A stretch of DNA of 64,000 bases from Umezawaea beigongshangensis (GCF_016464305.1 NZ_JAEIOJ010000002.1:496001-560000), one strand, 5' to 3'. Counted from the stretch's first letter, positions 15,962 to 24,712 are shown. Translations and numbers: made by a program. The notes: generated by a model from the sequence alone, not told the origin.

Positions 15962-17752
15962 ATGACCGGATCGACCGAGCGTGTGCTGACCGTCGTGGCT
16001 CACCAGGACGACGACCTGATCTTCATCAACCCGCAGGTGAGCGACGGCGTGCGGCGGAGGGTGCCGACGCGGACCGTCTTCGTCACCGCCGGGGAGTACA
16101 ACGGCAACGACACCACCCGCGAGATCTACGCGGCGCAGCGGCGGGAGGGCGTGTGCGCGGCCTACGCGGCGATCACCGGCGGGAGGGGGCCGTGGCTGCG
16201 CACCGCGCGCACCTTCGCGGGGGTGCGCGTGGAGGTGAGCGTCCGGCCGGCCACGCCGAACGTGGAGCTGGTGTTCCTCTGCCTGCCCGACGGCGGTGAC
16301 GACCTCCAGCTCGACGCGCTGACCCGGCTGCGCGCCGACCCGAAGCACACCGCGCGGACCATCGTCATGCCCCGGCCGGCGCCCGTGCAGCAGTCGCACA
16401 CCTACACCGCCGAGACCCTGCGCGCCGTGCTGCTGGCGATCGTGCGGGACTTCGCTCCCACGACGGTGCACGTCCAGGACTGCGATCCGGACCCGCAGCT
16501 CCCCGGCGACCACGCGGACCACATCGCCACCGCGCACTTCGCCCGCGAGGTGGTGGAGGAGCTGTACGCGCCCCGCGCGCGCACGCGGCCGCTGCTCGTC
16601 CAGCACCGCGACTACGCGACGGAGGGCTGCGAGGAGAACCTGACCAGCGCGGTCGTCGCGGAGAAGCAGTCCCTCTTCGAGACCTACGCCGCGCACGACA
16701 GCGGCGCGGGCACGCTGCCGTACGTGTGGCTGCGCCGGACGTACCGCCGCTGGCCGCTGGGGACGGCGTGGATCGCCGCCGACGGCGCGGGACGGCTGCA
16801 CGCCTTCTGCGTGCAGGGCGGCGCGGTGTGGCACCGGCGGCAGTTCGCGGCCGGTCGCCCGTTCGCCGCTGCGGTGCCGCTCGGCGGCGACGTCGCGGCG
16901 ACGCTCGCCGCGGCGCGGACGGCCGACGGGCGCGTCGCGGTGTTCGGCGTGCACCAGACCACGCACGACGTCGTCGTGAACGAGCAGCTCCCGACGGGTG
17001 GTTTCGCCGGGTGGAGGAGTCTCGGCAACCCGAACGGGCCGGGCGGGCGGCACACGGGGGCGCCCGCCGTGGGGACGACCGCCGACGGCCGGTTGCAGGT
17101 GTTCGCGAAGAACTCCGGCGGGGGCGTCTCCACGATCCACCAGACGTCGCCCGGCGGGGCCTTCACGCCGTGGAGCGACCTCGGCGGCGGTCCCGACGTG
17201 CGCGGGACGCCGGTGTGCGTGAGCCGCCCTGACGGCCGGGCGGTGCTGTTCGCGGCGACGCGGACCGGCATCCGCTGCTGGACGTGGACGCCGGCGGCCC
17301 CCGGGTGGGTCCCGACGACCGACGTGGTGACGAACGACGCCGTGACCTGCTCGCCCACGGCCGCGCTGCACGCCGACGGACGGGTGGCGGTGTTCTGGCG
17401 GGGCCTGGCCGGGGAGGTCAGGACGGTCCACGAGCTGACGGCGGGCGGCGCGTGGTCGAGCACGCCGGAGAGCCTCGGCAACCCCGGCGGTTTGGACGAC
17501 GTGGCCGTGCTGCGCGCGCCGGGGGCGAACGGCCGGATCTTCCTGCTCGCCGGTGACGCGCACGGCGGGGTGTCCGCGGCCGCGCAGGTCGCCCCGAGGG
17601 GCGGGTGCTCCGGGTGGGTCCGGCTCGGCGGCCGCCTGCACGGCTCGCCCGCGCTGGTGCTGGACCGGACGGGCCACCCCGTCGCGTGCCACTTCACGGC
17701 GGACGGCAAGCACCTGGTGACGACGCCGGTCGAGGCGCCCGAGCTGTCCTGA
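15962..17752 (+). CDS. PIG-L/LmbE deacetylase fused to a beta-propeller-like (PLL) domain
   Basis: A 596-residue two-domain protein. Residues 1-250 are a zinc-dependent PIG-L deacetylase: AHQDDDLIF near residue 13 (usually AHPDDD; Gln replaces Pro), and HADH near residue 185. Such enzymes remove acetyl groups from N-acetylglucosamine conjugates. Residues about 265-590 hold six or more repeats with ADGR, a short strand and W (TADGRVAVFGVH, TADGRLQVFAKN, HADGRVAVFWRG), the pattern of PLL/tectonin-like lectin propellers. No signal peptide is seen, odd for a lectin-like module. ATG 15962 has AAGGGGG five bases before it. The substrate could be a sugar on a lipid or natural product. Confidence 0.85.
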   Translation: MTGSTERVLTVVAHQDDDLIFINPQVSDGVRRRVPTRTVFVTAGEYNGNDTTREIYAAQRREGVCAAYAAITGGRGPWLRTARTFAGVRVEVSVRPATPNVELVFLCLPDGGDDLQLDALTRLRADPKHTARTIVMPRPAPVQQSHTYTAETLRAVLLAIVRDFAPTTVHVQDCDPDPQLPGDHADHIATAHFAREVVEELYAPRARTRPLLVQHRDYATEGCEENLTSAVVAEKQSLFETYAAHDSGAGTLPYVWLRRTYRRWPLGTAWIAADGAGRLHAFCVQGGAVWHRRQFAAGRPFAAAVPLGGDVAATLAAARTADGRVAVFGVHQTTHDVVVNEQLPTGGFAGWRSLGNPNGPGGRHTGAPAVGTTADGRLQVFAKNSGGGVSTIHQTSPGGAFTPWSDLGGGPDVRGTPVCVSRPDGRAVLFAATRTGIRCWTWTPAAPGWVPTTDVVTNDAVTCSPTAALHADGRVAVFWRGLAGEVRTVHELTAGGAWSSTPESLGNPGGLDDVAVLRAPGANGRIFLLAGDAHGGVSAAAQVAPRGGCSGWVRLGGRLHGSPALVLDRTGHPVACHFTADGKHLVTTPVEAPELS

Positions 17753-17754
17753 CG

Positions 17755-17781
17755 CGCCCGTCCGGGAGACCCGGACGGGCG
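17755..17781. terminator. Bidirectional terminator
   Basis: CGCCCGTCCGGG pairs perfectly with CCCGGACGGGCG around AGA. It fills the 33-base gap between the convergent PIG-L and PP2C genes. Confidence 0.8.
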
Positions 17782-17785
17782 GCGT

Positions 17786-18511
17786 TCAGCGGCGGACCTG
17801 GGCCGGGATGCCGGAGGTCACCGGCTCGGTGACCACGATCGCGGTCGCGTTGTCCTTGCCGCCCAGCTCGTGCGCGGCGTCCACCAGCTGCCTGGCCGAC
17901 GCGGCGCCGGTGAGCAGCCGGTGGGTCAGGAACTCCGGCACGACCTTGTGCACGCCGTCGGTCGTCAGCAGCAGGCCGCCGTTCCCGCGGACCTGCGTCC
18001 AGCCGATCCGGTCGACGTCGGTGAGCCGGACGGTGTTGGTGACGACGTGCTCGGCGCGCGGCGGCACCTCGTGCCCGTGCTTGCGCAGGTACTGGGCGAG
18101 CGTCTGGTCCGTGGTGAGCGTGTGCAGCGACGTGTCGTCCCAGGTGTGGGCGCGGCAGTCGCCGACCCACGCGATGCGGTGGCCGCTGCTGGTGCGGTCG
18201 GTGAACGGCGTCGCCACGACGAGGACGCAGTCCCCCTCGGCCGGCAGCGCGCGCTGAGCGGCGAGCAGAGCCTCGATGGGGCCCTCCGACGCGGGCACCC
18301 TCACGGCGGCCTCCACGGCGCACCTGGCGGCCAGGACGGCGGCCTCGTCGTCGCCGATGCCGTCCGCGACGGCCACCACCAGCTCACCCGTCAGCGGGTC
18401 GCGGTACGCCGCCACGGCGTCCGCGTTGACCGATCGGGGCCCCCGATCGCTCGCCGCGGTCCAGCCCGCGTCGATCCCCTCGAACCGCGACCTCGTGTCC
18501 TCGCGCAGCAC
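17786..18511 (-). CDS. PP2C-family Ser/Thr protein phosphatase
   Basis: A 241-residue cytosolic phosphatase domain without membrane segments. It shows the metal-binding motifs of PP2C: SDRGPRSVNADA near residue 22, VADGIGDDEA near 49, TTDGVHKVV near 180 and GGKDNATAIVV near 215. The usual DGMGG is DGIGDD here. It would remove phosphate from targets of Ser/Thr kinases, but no kinase gene is nearby. The start GTG 18511 has GGAGG seven bases upstream. It is divergent from the DUF4331 operon. Confidence 0.88.
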   Translation of the reverse strand: MLREDTRSRFEGIDAGWTAASDRGPRSVNADAVAAYRDPLTGELVVAVADGIGDDEAAVLAARCAVEAAVRVPASEGPIEALLAAQRALPAEGDCVLVVATPFTDRTSSGHRIAWVGDCRAHTWDDTSLHTLTTDQTLAQYLRKHGHEVPPRAEHVVTNTVRLTDVDRIGWTQVRGNGGLLLTTDGVHKVVPEFLTHRLLTGAASARQLVDAAHELGGKDNATAIVVTEPVTSGIPAQVRR

Positions 18512-18832
18512 GGCGTCACCTCCCCGACTCGACGGTGGACCTCTCCACCGACCTGCCTACAGGATTCACGACTCACCTGTGAGTCTCCTGTGACCGGGTC
18601 CGCCCCGGCGGGGCGACGATCCGATCTCAGGACCCGTCCGCGCGGCGCTCCACGAGCCCGCCGACCACCGCGCGTCGTACCAGTGTGCCCCCGGCACCGC
18701 GCACCGGGCACGTCGAGGCACGACTTCCGAACCGCGGGCCTGCCCCGCTCGTATCCCCCGGTGGCCGCCCAGCGCGGTCCACGTCGAGTCGAACCGACCA
18801 CCGCCGCCGATCTGGTCGTGGGAAGGACACGC
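18512..18832. promoter_or_regulatory. Divergent promoter region with palindrome
   Basis: A 321-base gap between PP2C and DUF4331 genes. A perfect inverted repeat GACTCAC-CT-GTGAGTC lies at 18570-18585, about 60 bases upstream of the phosphatase start, and is a candidate operator. No gene is supported in the gap, and no cobalamin or metal riboswitch motif is visible despite the NicO gene downstream. Confidence 0.45.
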
Positions 18833-20449
18833 ATGTCATCACCACAGGGCACGGACGTACGGCGGAAGGTCTTCGCCGGAACCGCCCTGGTGGCCGCGGC
18901 GCTGGTCAACGCCGCCGTCACCGGGCTGGAACCCGGCACCGCCACGGCGTCGAGCCACCGGGAGGCTCCCCTGATCTCCGCGGACCCCGCGGTGGACAAC
19001 ACCGACCTCTACGCGTTCGTCAGCCCCGACGCCCCGGACACCACGACGATCGTCGCGAACTGGTACCCGTTCCAGGAGCCGAACGGCGGGCCGAACTTCT
19101 ACCCGTGGGCCACCGACGCGCGCCACGACCTCAACGTCGACAACGACGGCGACGCGAAGCCCGACCTGACGTTCCGCTGGACGTTCAGCGACGACGACCG
19201 GCGCGGGAACACGACGTTCCTGCACGCCGACGGCCCCGTGACGTCGCTGGACGACGAGAACCTGCTGTTCCGGCAGACCTACACCCTGGAGGTGCTCGAC
19301 GAGCGCGGGGGCAGGTCCGTGCTCGTGGAGCACGGGGCGGTGGCCCCCTCGAACACCGGGCCGGCCTCGATGCCCGACTACGCGACCCTGCGCACGCAGG
19401 CCGTCACGCACCTCCCCGGTGGCGGCGTGGTCTACGCGGGTGCGGCGGAGGACCCGTTCTTCCTGGACCTGAGGGTGTTCGACCTGCTCTACGGCGGGGA
19501 CCTGTCCGAGGTCGGCCAGGACACGCTGAGCGGCTACAACGTCAACACGATCGCCCTGCAGATCCCCACGGCGTCGCTGGTGCTGAACGAGGACGTGGCG
19601 CGCAACCCCGTCATCGGCGTCTGGAGCGACACCGAGCGGCGCTCGCTGAAGCTGTCACCGGGCGCGGCGAAGGCCGAAGGTCCCTTCGTGCAGGTCTCCC
19701 GCCTGGGAAACCCGCTGGTCAACGAGGTCGTCGCACCGGCGGGGCTGAAGGACGCCTTCAACGGGCTCACCCCCGACCAGGACGGGAGGGTCCGGGAGCT
19801 GCTGGACCGGGTGCTCGACCCCGAGCTGCCCGCGCTGATCGAGGAGATCTACCGGATTCCCGCACCCGCCGCGCCGCGAGACGACCTGGTCGAGGTCTTC
19901 CTGACCGGCATCACCACGAAGGCCGGCGGTCCCATCGCGGTGGACCTCAACTCCCAGCTGGACAACGCCGACGTCGTGGCCGAGAAGTTCGTGCCGTCGG
20001 AGATGCTGCGCCTGAACACGAGCGTCCCGGTGACCGCGGAGCCGAACCGGCTGGGCGTGCTCGCCGGTGACCTCCAGGGCTTCCCCAACGGCCGCAGGCT
20101 CGCCGACGACGTCGTGGACGTCGCGCTGCAGACCGTGGAGGGCGCGGCGCAGGCCGGCGCGCTGGTCGAGGCGCTGGCCGCCGGCGACGCGGTCGACGCC
20201 AACGACAGGGCGTTCGAAGCGGCGTTCCCCTACGTGGCGCTGCCGAACAACGGCGCGGTCAACGCGCAGGCCGTCGCGCAGGAGATCCCGGTGGAGAACA
20301 CGTCGGGCGTGTTCGGCGGGGAGGCCGCCGGTCCGCTGCTGAGCGCGACCGCGTTCGCCGCGCTCGGCCTGATCGGCGGCAGCGCGTGGCTGTGGCGCGG
20401 GCGGGAGCGGCGCGTCCGCCGCTACGGCGGGCACTCCTCGGCGCTGTGA
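18833..20449 (+). CDS. DUF4331 family secreted/membrane-anchored protein
   Basis: A 538-residue exported protein of unknown function. A signal peptide spans about residues 10-37 and ends TATA before SSHREAPLIS, the hallmark N-terminus of DUF4331. Acidic repeats such as NVDNDGDAKPDL near residue 100 resemble calcium-binding loops. A C-terminal membrane helix (LLSATAFAALGLIGGSAWLW) followed by basic residues anchors the protein outside. ATG 18833 has GGAAGGA upstream. First gene of a three-gene operon with a TPR protein and a NicO transporter. Confidence 0.88.
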   Translation: MSSPQGTDVRRKVFAGTALVAAALVNAAVTGLEPGTATASSHREAPLISADPAVDNTDLYAFVSPDAPDTTTIVANWYPFQEPNGGPNFYPWATDARHDLNVDNDGDAKPDLTFRWTFSDDDRRGNTTFLHADGPVTSLDDENLLFRQTYTLEVLDERGGRSVLVEHGAVAPSNTGPASMPDYATLRTQAVTHLPGGGVVYAGAAEDPFFLDLRVFDLLYGGDLSEVGQDTLSGYNVNTIALQIPTASLVLNEDVARNPVIGVWSDTERRSLKLSPGAAKAEGPFVQVSRLGNPLVNEVVAPAGLKDAFNGLTPDQDGRVRELLDRVLDPELPALIEEIYRIPAPAAPRDDLVEVFLTGITTKAGGPIAVDLNSQLDNADVVAEKFVPSEMLRLNTSVPVTAEPNRLGVLAGDLQGFPNGRRLADDVVDVALQTVEGAAQAGALVEALAAGDAVDANDRAFEAAFPYVALPNNGAVNAQAVAQEIPVENTSGVFGGEAAGPLLSATAFAALGLIGGSAWLWRGRERRVRRYGGHSSAL

Positions 20450-20457
20450 CCGACCGG

Positions 20458-20483
20458 CCGGGAGGGCTCGCGGGCCCTCCCGG
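20458..20483 (+). terminator. Hairpin between DUF4331 and TPR genes
   Basis: CCGGGAGGGC pairs perfectly with GCCCTCCCGG around TCGCGG, nine bases after the DUF4331 stop. With the next gene starting 28 bases later it is more likely an attenuator or 3'-end stabiliser than a full stop. Confidence 0.6.
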
Positions 20484-20510
20484 CACCCACCACGACGTGA
20501 GGTGAGCACC

Positions 20511-21848
20511 ATGTCCGCACCGGGCGAGCAGTTCCTCCCCGGCCCCCACCGCAAGCTCGTCCTCGTGGTGCTCGCGGTGTCCGCCGCGGCGGCGCTCGCG
20601 GTCGGCGCGACCTCCGCGCCGGCGCCGGAACCCCCTGCCGTCGCCACCGTCCCCGCGGCGCACGACGAGCGCGGCGCGCTGTTCCGCTCCGCCGACGTGC
20701 TGCGCGACCGGTTGCGCAGGCTGCCGGGGGACGCCGACGGCTGGGCGCGGCTGGGCACCACCTACGTGGAGATCGCCCGCGTCACCGCCGACGCCTCCTA
20801 CTACCCCAGGGCCGACGGCGCGCTGCGCGAGTCGCTGCGGGTGCGGCCCGACGGCAACGGGGCCGCGATGCTCGGCCGGGGCGCGCTGGCGAGCGCCCTG
20901 CACGACTTCTCCGGCGCGCGGGACTGGGCGCTGCGGGCGGTCGAGGTGCTGCCCGGCTCCGTCGAGGCGCACGGCGTGCTGGCCGACGCGCTGACCCAGC
21001 TCGGCGACGACGACGGCGCGGCGTCCGCCGTGCAGCGGATGCTCGACCTGCGCCCCGGCGTCGCCGCGTTCACCCGCGCCTCCTACCACCTGGAGCTGCA
21101 CGGCGACGACGACGGCGCGCGCGACGTCATGGGACGCGCACTGGCCGCCGCGAGCACCCCCGAGGAGATCGCCTTCTGCCGCTACCACCTGGGTGAGCTG
21201 GCCTTCGGCGCCGGAGAGCTCGACGAGGCGGCGGAACAGGTGCGGTTCGGGCTGGCGGCGAGCCCGCACGACCCCGCGCTGCTGCGCGGTGCGGCGCGGG
21301 TGGCCGCCGCGCGCGGCGAGACCGGGCGCGCTCTGGCCGGGTACCGGGAGGTCGTGGAGCGCGCCCCGCTGCCGCAGCACCTGCTGGAGTTCGCCGAACT
21401 GCTGGAGGCGGCCGGGCGCGGCGAGGAGGCGCGGGAGCAGTTCACCGTGCTGGCCGAGCAGCAGCGCGCGCAGGCGGCGCAGGGCGCGGGCGACGACCTG
21501 ACGGCGTCGCGGATCGCGGCGGACCACGGCGACCCGGCGGAGGCGCTGCGACTGGCCGAGGCCGAGTGGGGCAGGCGGCGGAGCGTGTTCACCGCCGACG
21601 CGCTGGCGTGGGCGCTGCACGTCGGCGGACGCGACGCCGAGGCGCTGCCCCTCGCCGACCTGGCCGTGGCGACGGGCTGGCGCGACGCGGCGGTGGGCTA
21701 CCACCGGGGCACGATCCTCGCCGCGCTCGGGCGCACCGACGAGGCGGTGCGCGTGCTGAGCGACGCCCTGGCCCGCAACCCGCACTTCTCCCCCGTCCAG
21801 GCCCCCGAGGCGCGGGCAGCGCTCGCGCGGCTGCGGAGCGGCCGGTGA
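20511..21848 (+). CDS. Membrane-anchored TPR protein
   Basis: A 445-residue protein with one N-terminal membrane helix (residues about 17-38, KLVLVVLAVSAAAALAVGA) and then a long run of degenerate tetratricopeptide repeats outside the membrane (for example DADGWARLGTTYVEIARV, GSVEAHGVLADALTQLGD). TPRs bind other proteins, so it may hold the DUF4331 protein and the NicO transporter together. The start is ATG 20511, with GAGG eight bases upstream. The stop overlaps the next start (GTGA), implying translational coupling. Confidence 0.85.
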   Translation: MSAPGEQFLPGPHRKLVLVVLAVSAAAALAVGATSAPAPEPPAVATVPAAHDERGALFRSADVLRDRLRRLPGDADGWARLGTTYVEIARVTADASYYPRADGALRESLRVRPDGNGAAMLGRGALASALHDFSGARDWALRAVEVLPGSVEAHGVLADALTQLGDDDGAASAVQRMLDLRPGVAAFTRASYHLELHGDDDGARDVMGRALAAASTPEEIAFCRYHLGELAFGAGELDEAAEQVRFGLAASPHDPALLRGAARVAAARGETGRALAGYREVVERAPLPQHLLEFAELLEAAGRGEEAREQFTVLAEQQRAQAAQGAGDDLTASRIAADHGDPAEALRLAEAEWGRRRSVFTADALAWALHVGGRDAEALPLADLAVATGWRDAAVGYHRGTILAALGRTDEAVRVLSDALARNPHFSPVQAPEARAALARLRSGR

Positions 21849-23269
21849 TCCGGCGCTGGCCGGTGCTCGCCGCTGGCGCGCTGGCGCTGCTGCTCTCCCC
21901 CGGCGTCGCCGAGGCGCACCCGCTGGGCGACTTCAGCGTGAACCACTACCACGGCCTCCTGCTGCACCGGGACCGGATCGACGTGCTGTCCGTCGTGGAC
22001 ACCGCGGAGATCCCCACGCTCCAGGAGCGCGCGGACCTCGACACCGACGGCGGCGGGACCGTGTCGGAGGACGAGTCCGCGGCGGCGGCGCCCCGGCGGT
22101 GCGCCGAACTGGCGGGCGCGGTGGAGTCCACCGTGGACGGCTCGGCGCTGCGCTGGGAGGTGCGCTCCGCGCGGCTGGAGCACCCGCGCGGGCCGGCCGC
22201 ACTGCCGACGACGCGGCTGACGTGCGCGCTGACCGCGCCGGTCGCCGTCGACCGGCCCGTCGCGGTGTCGTTCCGCGACACCTCCCGGCCCGACCGGATC
22301 GGCTGGCGGGAGATCACCGCCAGCGGTGACGGCGTCGTCCTGTCCGGCGCCGGCGTCCCGGCGCGCAGCGTCACCGACGAGCTGCGCGAGTACCCCGACG
22401 ACCTGCTCGGCGAGCCGCTGGACGTGCGCGAGGTGGAGCTGCGCGCCGAGCCCGGCGCAGGGTCGGCCGGTGGCGCCGCGGCCAGCGAGCCCGACGGGCC
22501 CGGCCTCCCGTCCGCGCTGGCGTCGACGGTGACGGGTCTGGTCGGCGACCGGGACGCCTCGCCGTGGGCGGGAGTGCTGGCCGTGCTGCTGTCGCTGGTG
22601 CTCGGCGCGTCGCACGCGGCGCTGCCCGGCCACGGCAAGACGATCATCGCCGCGTACCTGGCCGGGCGGCACGGCACGGCGCGCGACGCGCTCGTGGTGG
22701 GCGCGTCGGTCACCGCGACCCACACGGGCGGCGTGCTGGTGCTGGGTCTGCTGATCAGCGCGTCGAGCGGTCTGGCCGGCGAGGTCCTGCTGCGGTGGCT
22801 GGGAGTGGTCAGCGGTCTGCTCGTCGCGGGCATCGGCGTGCTGCTGCTGCGCTCCGCCCTGCGCGCCCGCCCGCTGCGCGAACCGGTCGCGGCGGGACCC
22901 GGCCACGGACACGGGCACGGCACCGGCCACGGGCACGGGCACGGCACCGGGCGGGCCGGGCTGATCGGCGTGGGGGCCGCGAGCGGCCTGGTGCCCAGCC
23001 CGTCAGCACTGGTGGTGCTGCTCGGCGCGGTGGCGCTCGGCCGCACCTGGTTCGGCGTCCTCCTCGTCGTCGGCTACGGCCTCGGCATGGCCGCCGTGCT
23101 CGTGGTCGCGGGCCTGGCCCTGGTGCTGCTGCGCGACCGCGCCGAGCGCGTCACCACCGGCCCGGTCCACGCGTGGGTCGGCCGGGCCTCCGCGGTCGCG
23201 CCCGTCGTCACCGCGGCGGCGGTCGTCGTCCTCGGCGGCTGGCTCGCGGTCGGCGCGCTGACCGGCTGA
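21845..23269 (+). CDS. NicO/RcnA-type nickel-cobalt transporter with extracytoplasmic domain
   Basis: A 474-residue protein. A signal peptide (VLAAGALALLLSPGVAEA) is followed by an outside domain of about 200 residues beginning HPLGDFSVNHYHGLLLHRD; it contains an EF-hand-like loop DLDTDGGGTVSE near residue 62. The C-terminal half has about six membrane helices with the family motifs LGASHAALPGHGKT and TATHTGGVL, and a His-rich loop (alternating Gly-His) near residue 360. NicO proteins move Ni2+ or Co2+. GTG 21845 overlaps the preceding stop. Metal and direction are unknown. Confidence 0.85.
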   Translation: MIRRWPVLAAGALALLLSPGVAEAHPLGDFSVNHYHGLLLHRDRIDVLSVVDTAEIPTLQERADLDTDGGGTVSEDESAAAAPRRCAELAGAVESTVDGSALRWEVRSARLEHPRGPAALPTTRLTCALTAPVAVDRPVAVSFRDTSRPDRIGWREITASGDGVVLSGAGVPARSVTDELREYPDDLLGEPLDVREVELRAEPGAGSAGGAAASEPDGPGLPSALASTVTGLVGDRDASPWAGVLAVLLSLVLGASHAALPGHGKTIIAAYLAGRHGTARDALVVGASVTATHTGGVLVLGLLISASSGLAGEVLLRWLGVVSGLLVAGIGVLLLRSALRARPLREPVAAGPGHGHGHGTGHGHGHGTGRAGLIGVGAASGLVPSPSALVVLLGAVALGRTWFGVLLVVGYGLGMAAVLVVAGLALVLLRDRAERVTTGPVHAWVGRASAVAPVVTAAAVVVLGGWLAVGALTG

Positions 23270-23295
23270 TCCGGGCCCCGCTCCCCGATCTGATT

Positions 23296-23311
23296 CTGTG
23301 AGCGCTAACAG
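23296..23311. promoter_or_regulatory. LacI-type operator O1
   Basis: CTGTGAGCGCTAACAG, a near-perfect palindrome (one mismatch pair) with the central GCGC common to LacI-family sites. It lies about 245 bases upstream of the lacI-type gene and shares the TGTTAGCG half-site (on the minus strand) with the site before araB. Confidence 0.6.
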
Positions 23312-23482
23312 CTCGCCCCTCCGGAGAGCGGCACCCGTTCGGAGCAACGTCCGTCCGGCACACCGGCCGGTCCCAGATCCGGCGGCCCGATCTCGCCGGT
23401 GTCAACGGATTGCACACTTCGCCCCGTCGAGCACTGTGGACGGTCGGCCCGCCGAGGAGCTGCTTGCCCTGCACGATCTGCG

Positions 23483-23496
23483 TGTTACCGTTAACA
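23483..23496. promoter_or_regulatory. LacI-type operator O2
   Basis: TGTTACCGTTAACA, a palindrome with one mismatch pair, 58 bases before the regulator start. It matches the spacing and outer bases of O1 and O3, suggesting autoregulation. Confidence 0.65.
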
Positions 23497-23554
23497 TCCG
23501 TCGGCCGCAGGCCCGCAGCGGCGCGGGCGCGCCCGGGAACCGGAGGTGCGAGGG

Positions 23555-24571
23555 GTGGACGGCAGAACTGCGCGCGACCCGGCCATGACCGACGTGGCCC
23601 GGCTCGCCGGAGTGTCGCACCAGACGGTGTCCCGCGTTCTCAACGACCACCCCAACGTGCGCGAGCAGACCAGGCTCCGGGTGCGCGCCGCCATCGCCGA
23701 GCTGGGCTACCGGCCCAACCGCGCGGCACGGGCGCTGGTCACCGGCCGCTCGCAACTGCTGGGCGTCGTCGCGCAGAACTCCGCCCTCTACGGTCCCGCG
23801 TCGCTGCTCGCCGCCTTCGAGGGCGCGGCGGCGGAGGCGGGTTTCGCGGTCAGCGTCGGCAGCGTCGGCTCGCTGGACCGCGCGTCGGTCTCCGCCGCCG
23901 TCGAGCGGCACCTCGACCAGCGGGTCGCCGGGATCGTGGTGATCGCCCCGGTGGCGTCGGCCAACGAGGCCCTGGACCACCTGCACTCGGCCGTCCCCCT
24001 GGTCACGGTCGACGGCGACCCGGCCCGCTCGACCGCGCTGGTGACGGTGGACCAGGTGAGCGGGGCGCGCGCCGCGACGCGGTTCCTGCTCGACGCGGGT
24101 CACTCGACCGTCTGGCACGTCTCCGGCCCGACCCAGTGGTTCGACAGCGCGGGCCGCATCGCGGGCTGGCGCGCGGAACTGGAGCGGGCGGGCGCGGAGG
24201 TGCCTCCGGTGATCGCGGCGGACTGGACGGCGGCGGCGGGGTACCGCGCCGGGCAGGTGCTCTCCCGGATGCCCGACGTGACGGCGGTCTTCGCGGCCAA
24301 CGACCACCTCGCACTGGGCGTGCTGCGGGCCCTGAGCGAGCGCGGCCGGAGCGTGCCCGGCGACGTGAGCCTGATCGGTTTCGACGACGTGCCCGAGGCG
24401 GCGTACTTCACCCCGCCGCTGACCACGGTCCGGCAGGACTTCGACGCCGTCGGCCGGGCCACGCTGTCGCTGCTGCTGTCCCAGATCACGTCCGGGGAGC
24501 CGAGCTCCCAGCGGCGCACGGTGGCTCCCGAACTCGTCGTGCGCGACAGCGTCGCCCCGCCCCCCGCCTGA
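23555..24571 (+). CDS. LacI-family regulator, probable arabinose repressor
   Basis: A 338-residue transcription factor. The N-terminal helix-turn-helix and hinge are canonical (MTDVARLAGVSHQTVSRVLN at about residue 11, then LGYRPNRAARALVTGRS), followed by a periplasmic-binding-protein fold with the usual VFAANDHLALGVLRAL and IGFDDVPEAAYFTPPLTTV. GTG 23555 has GGAGG upstream. It lies directly before araB and three LacI-like sites flank it, so it probably represses the araBDA-transporter unit and itself until sugar binds. It resembles the second LacI protein at 32945. Confidence 0.9.
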   Translation: MDGRTARDPAMTDVARLAGVSHQTVSRVLNDHPNVREQTRLRVRAAIAELGYRPNRAARALVTGRSQLLGVVAQNSALYGPASLLAAFEGAAAEAGFAVSVGSVGSLDRASVSAAVERHLDQRVAGIVVIAPVASANEALDHLHSAVPLVTVDGDPARSTALVTVDQVSGARAATRFLLDAGHSTVWHVSGPTQWFDSAGRIAGWRAELERAGAEVPPVIAADWTAAAGYRAGQVLSRMPDVTAVFAANDHLALGVLRALSERGRSVPGDVSLIGFDDVPEAAYFTPPLTTVRQDFDAVGRATLSLLLSQITSGEPSSQRRTVAPELVVRDSVAPPPA

Positions 24572-24685
24572 CCAGCGACGGGCCCGGACACGGTCCGTGA
24601 CCGGTCGTGTTGTGCACGCTCACGACAGCGCCCCGCGCTCGTGAACAGCAGGTGAGCGGTGTTACCGAAAAGTTGCCGCCACGTG

Positions 24686-24712
24686 TTGACGGGACTAATG
24701 TTAGCGATAACA
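24686..24712 (+). promoter_or_regulatory. araB promoter overlapped by LacI-type operator O3
   Basis: TTGACG at 24686 is a good -35 box; 16 bases on, TAACAC can serve as the -10. The palindrome TGTTAGCGATAACA (24699-24712, one mismatch pair) covers the -10 region, a classic repressor position. The mRNA leader to araB ATG is about 65 bases. Confidence 0.65.

Noticed and set aside
18586-18832. A cobalamin or nickel/cobalt riboswitch ahead of the NicO operon.
   Set aside because: No B12-box or paired four-way-junction pattern could be recognised.
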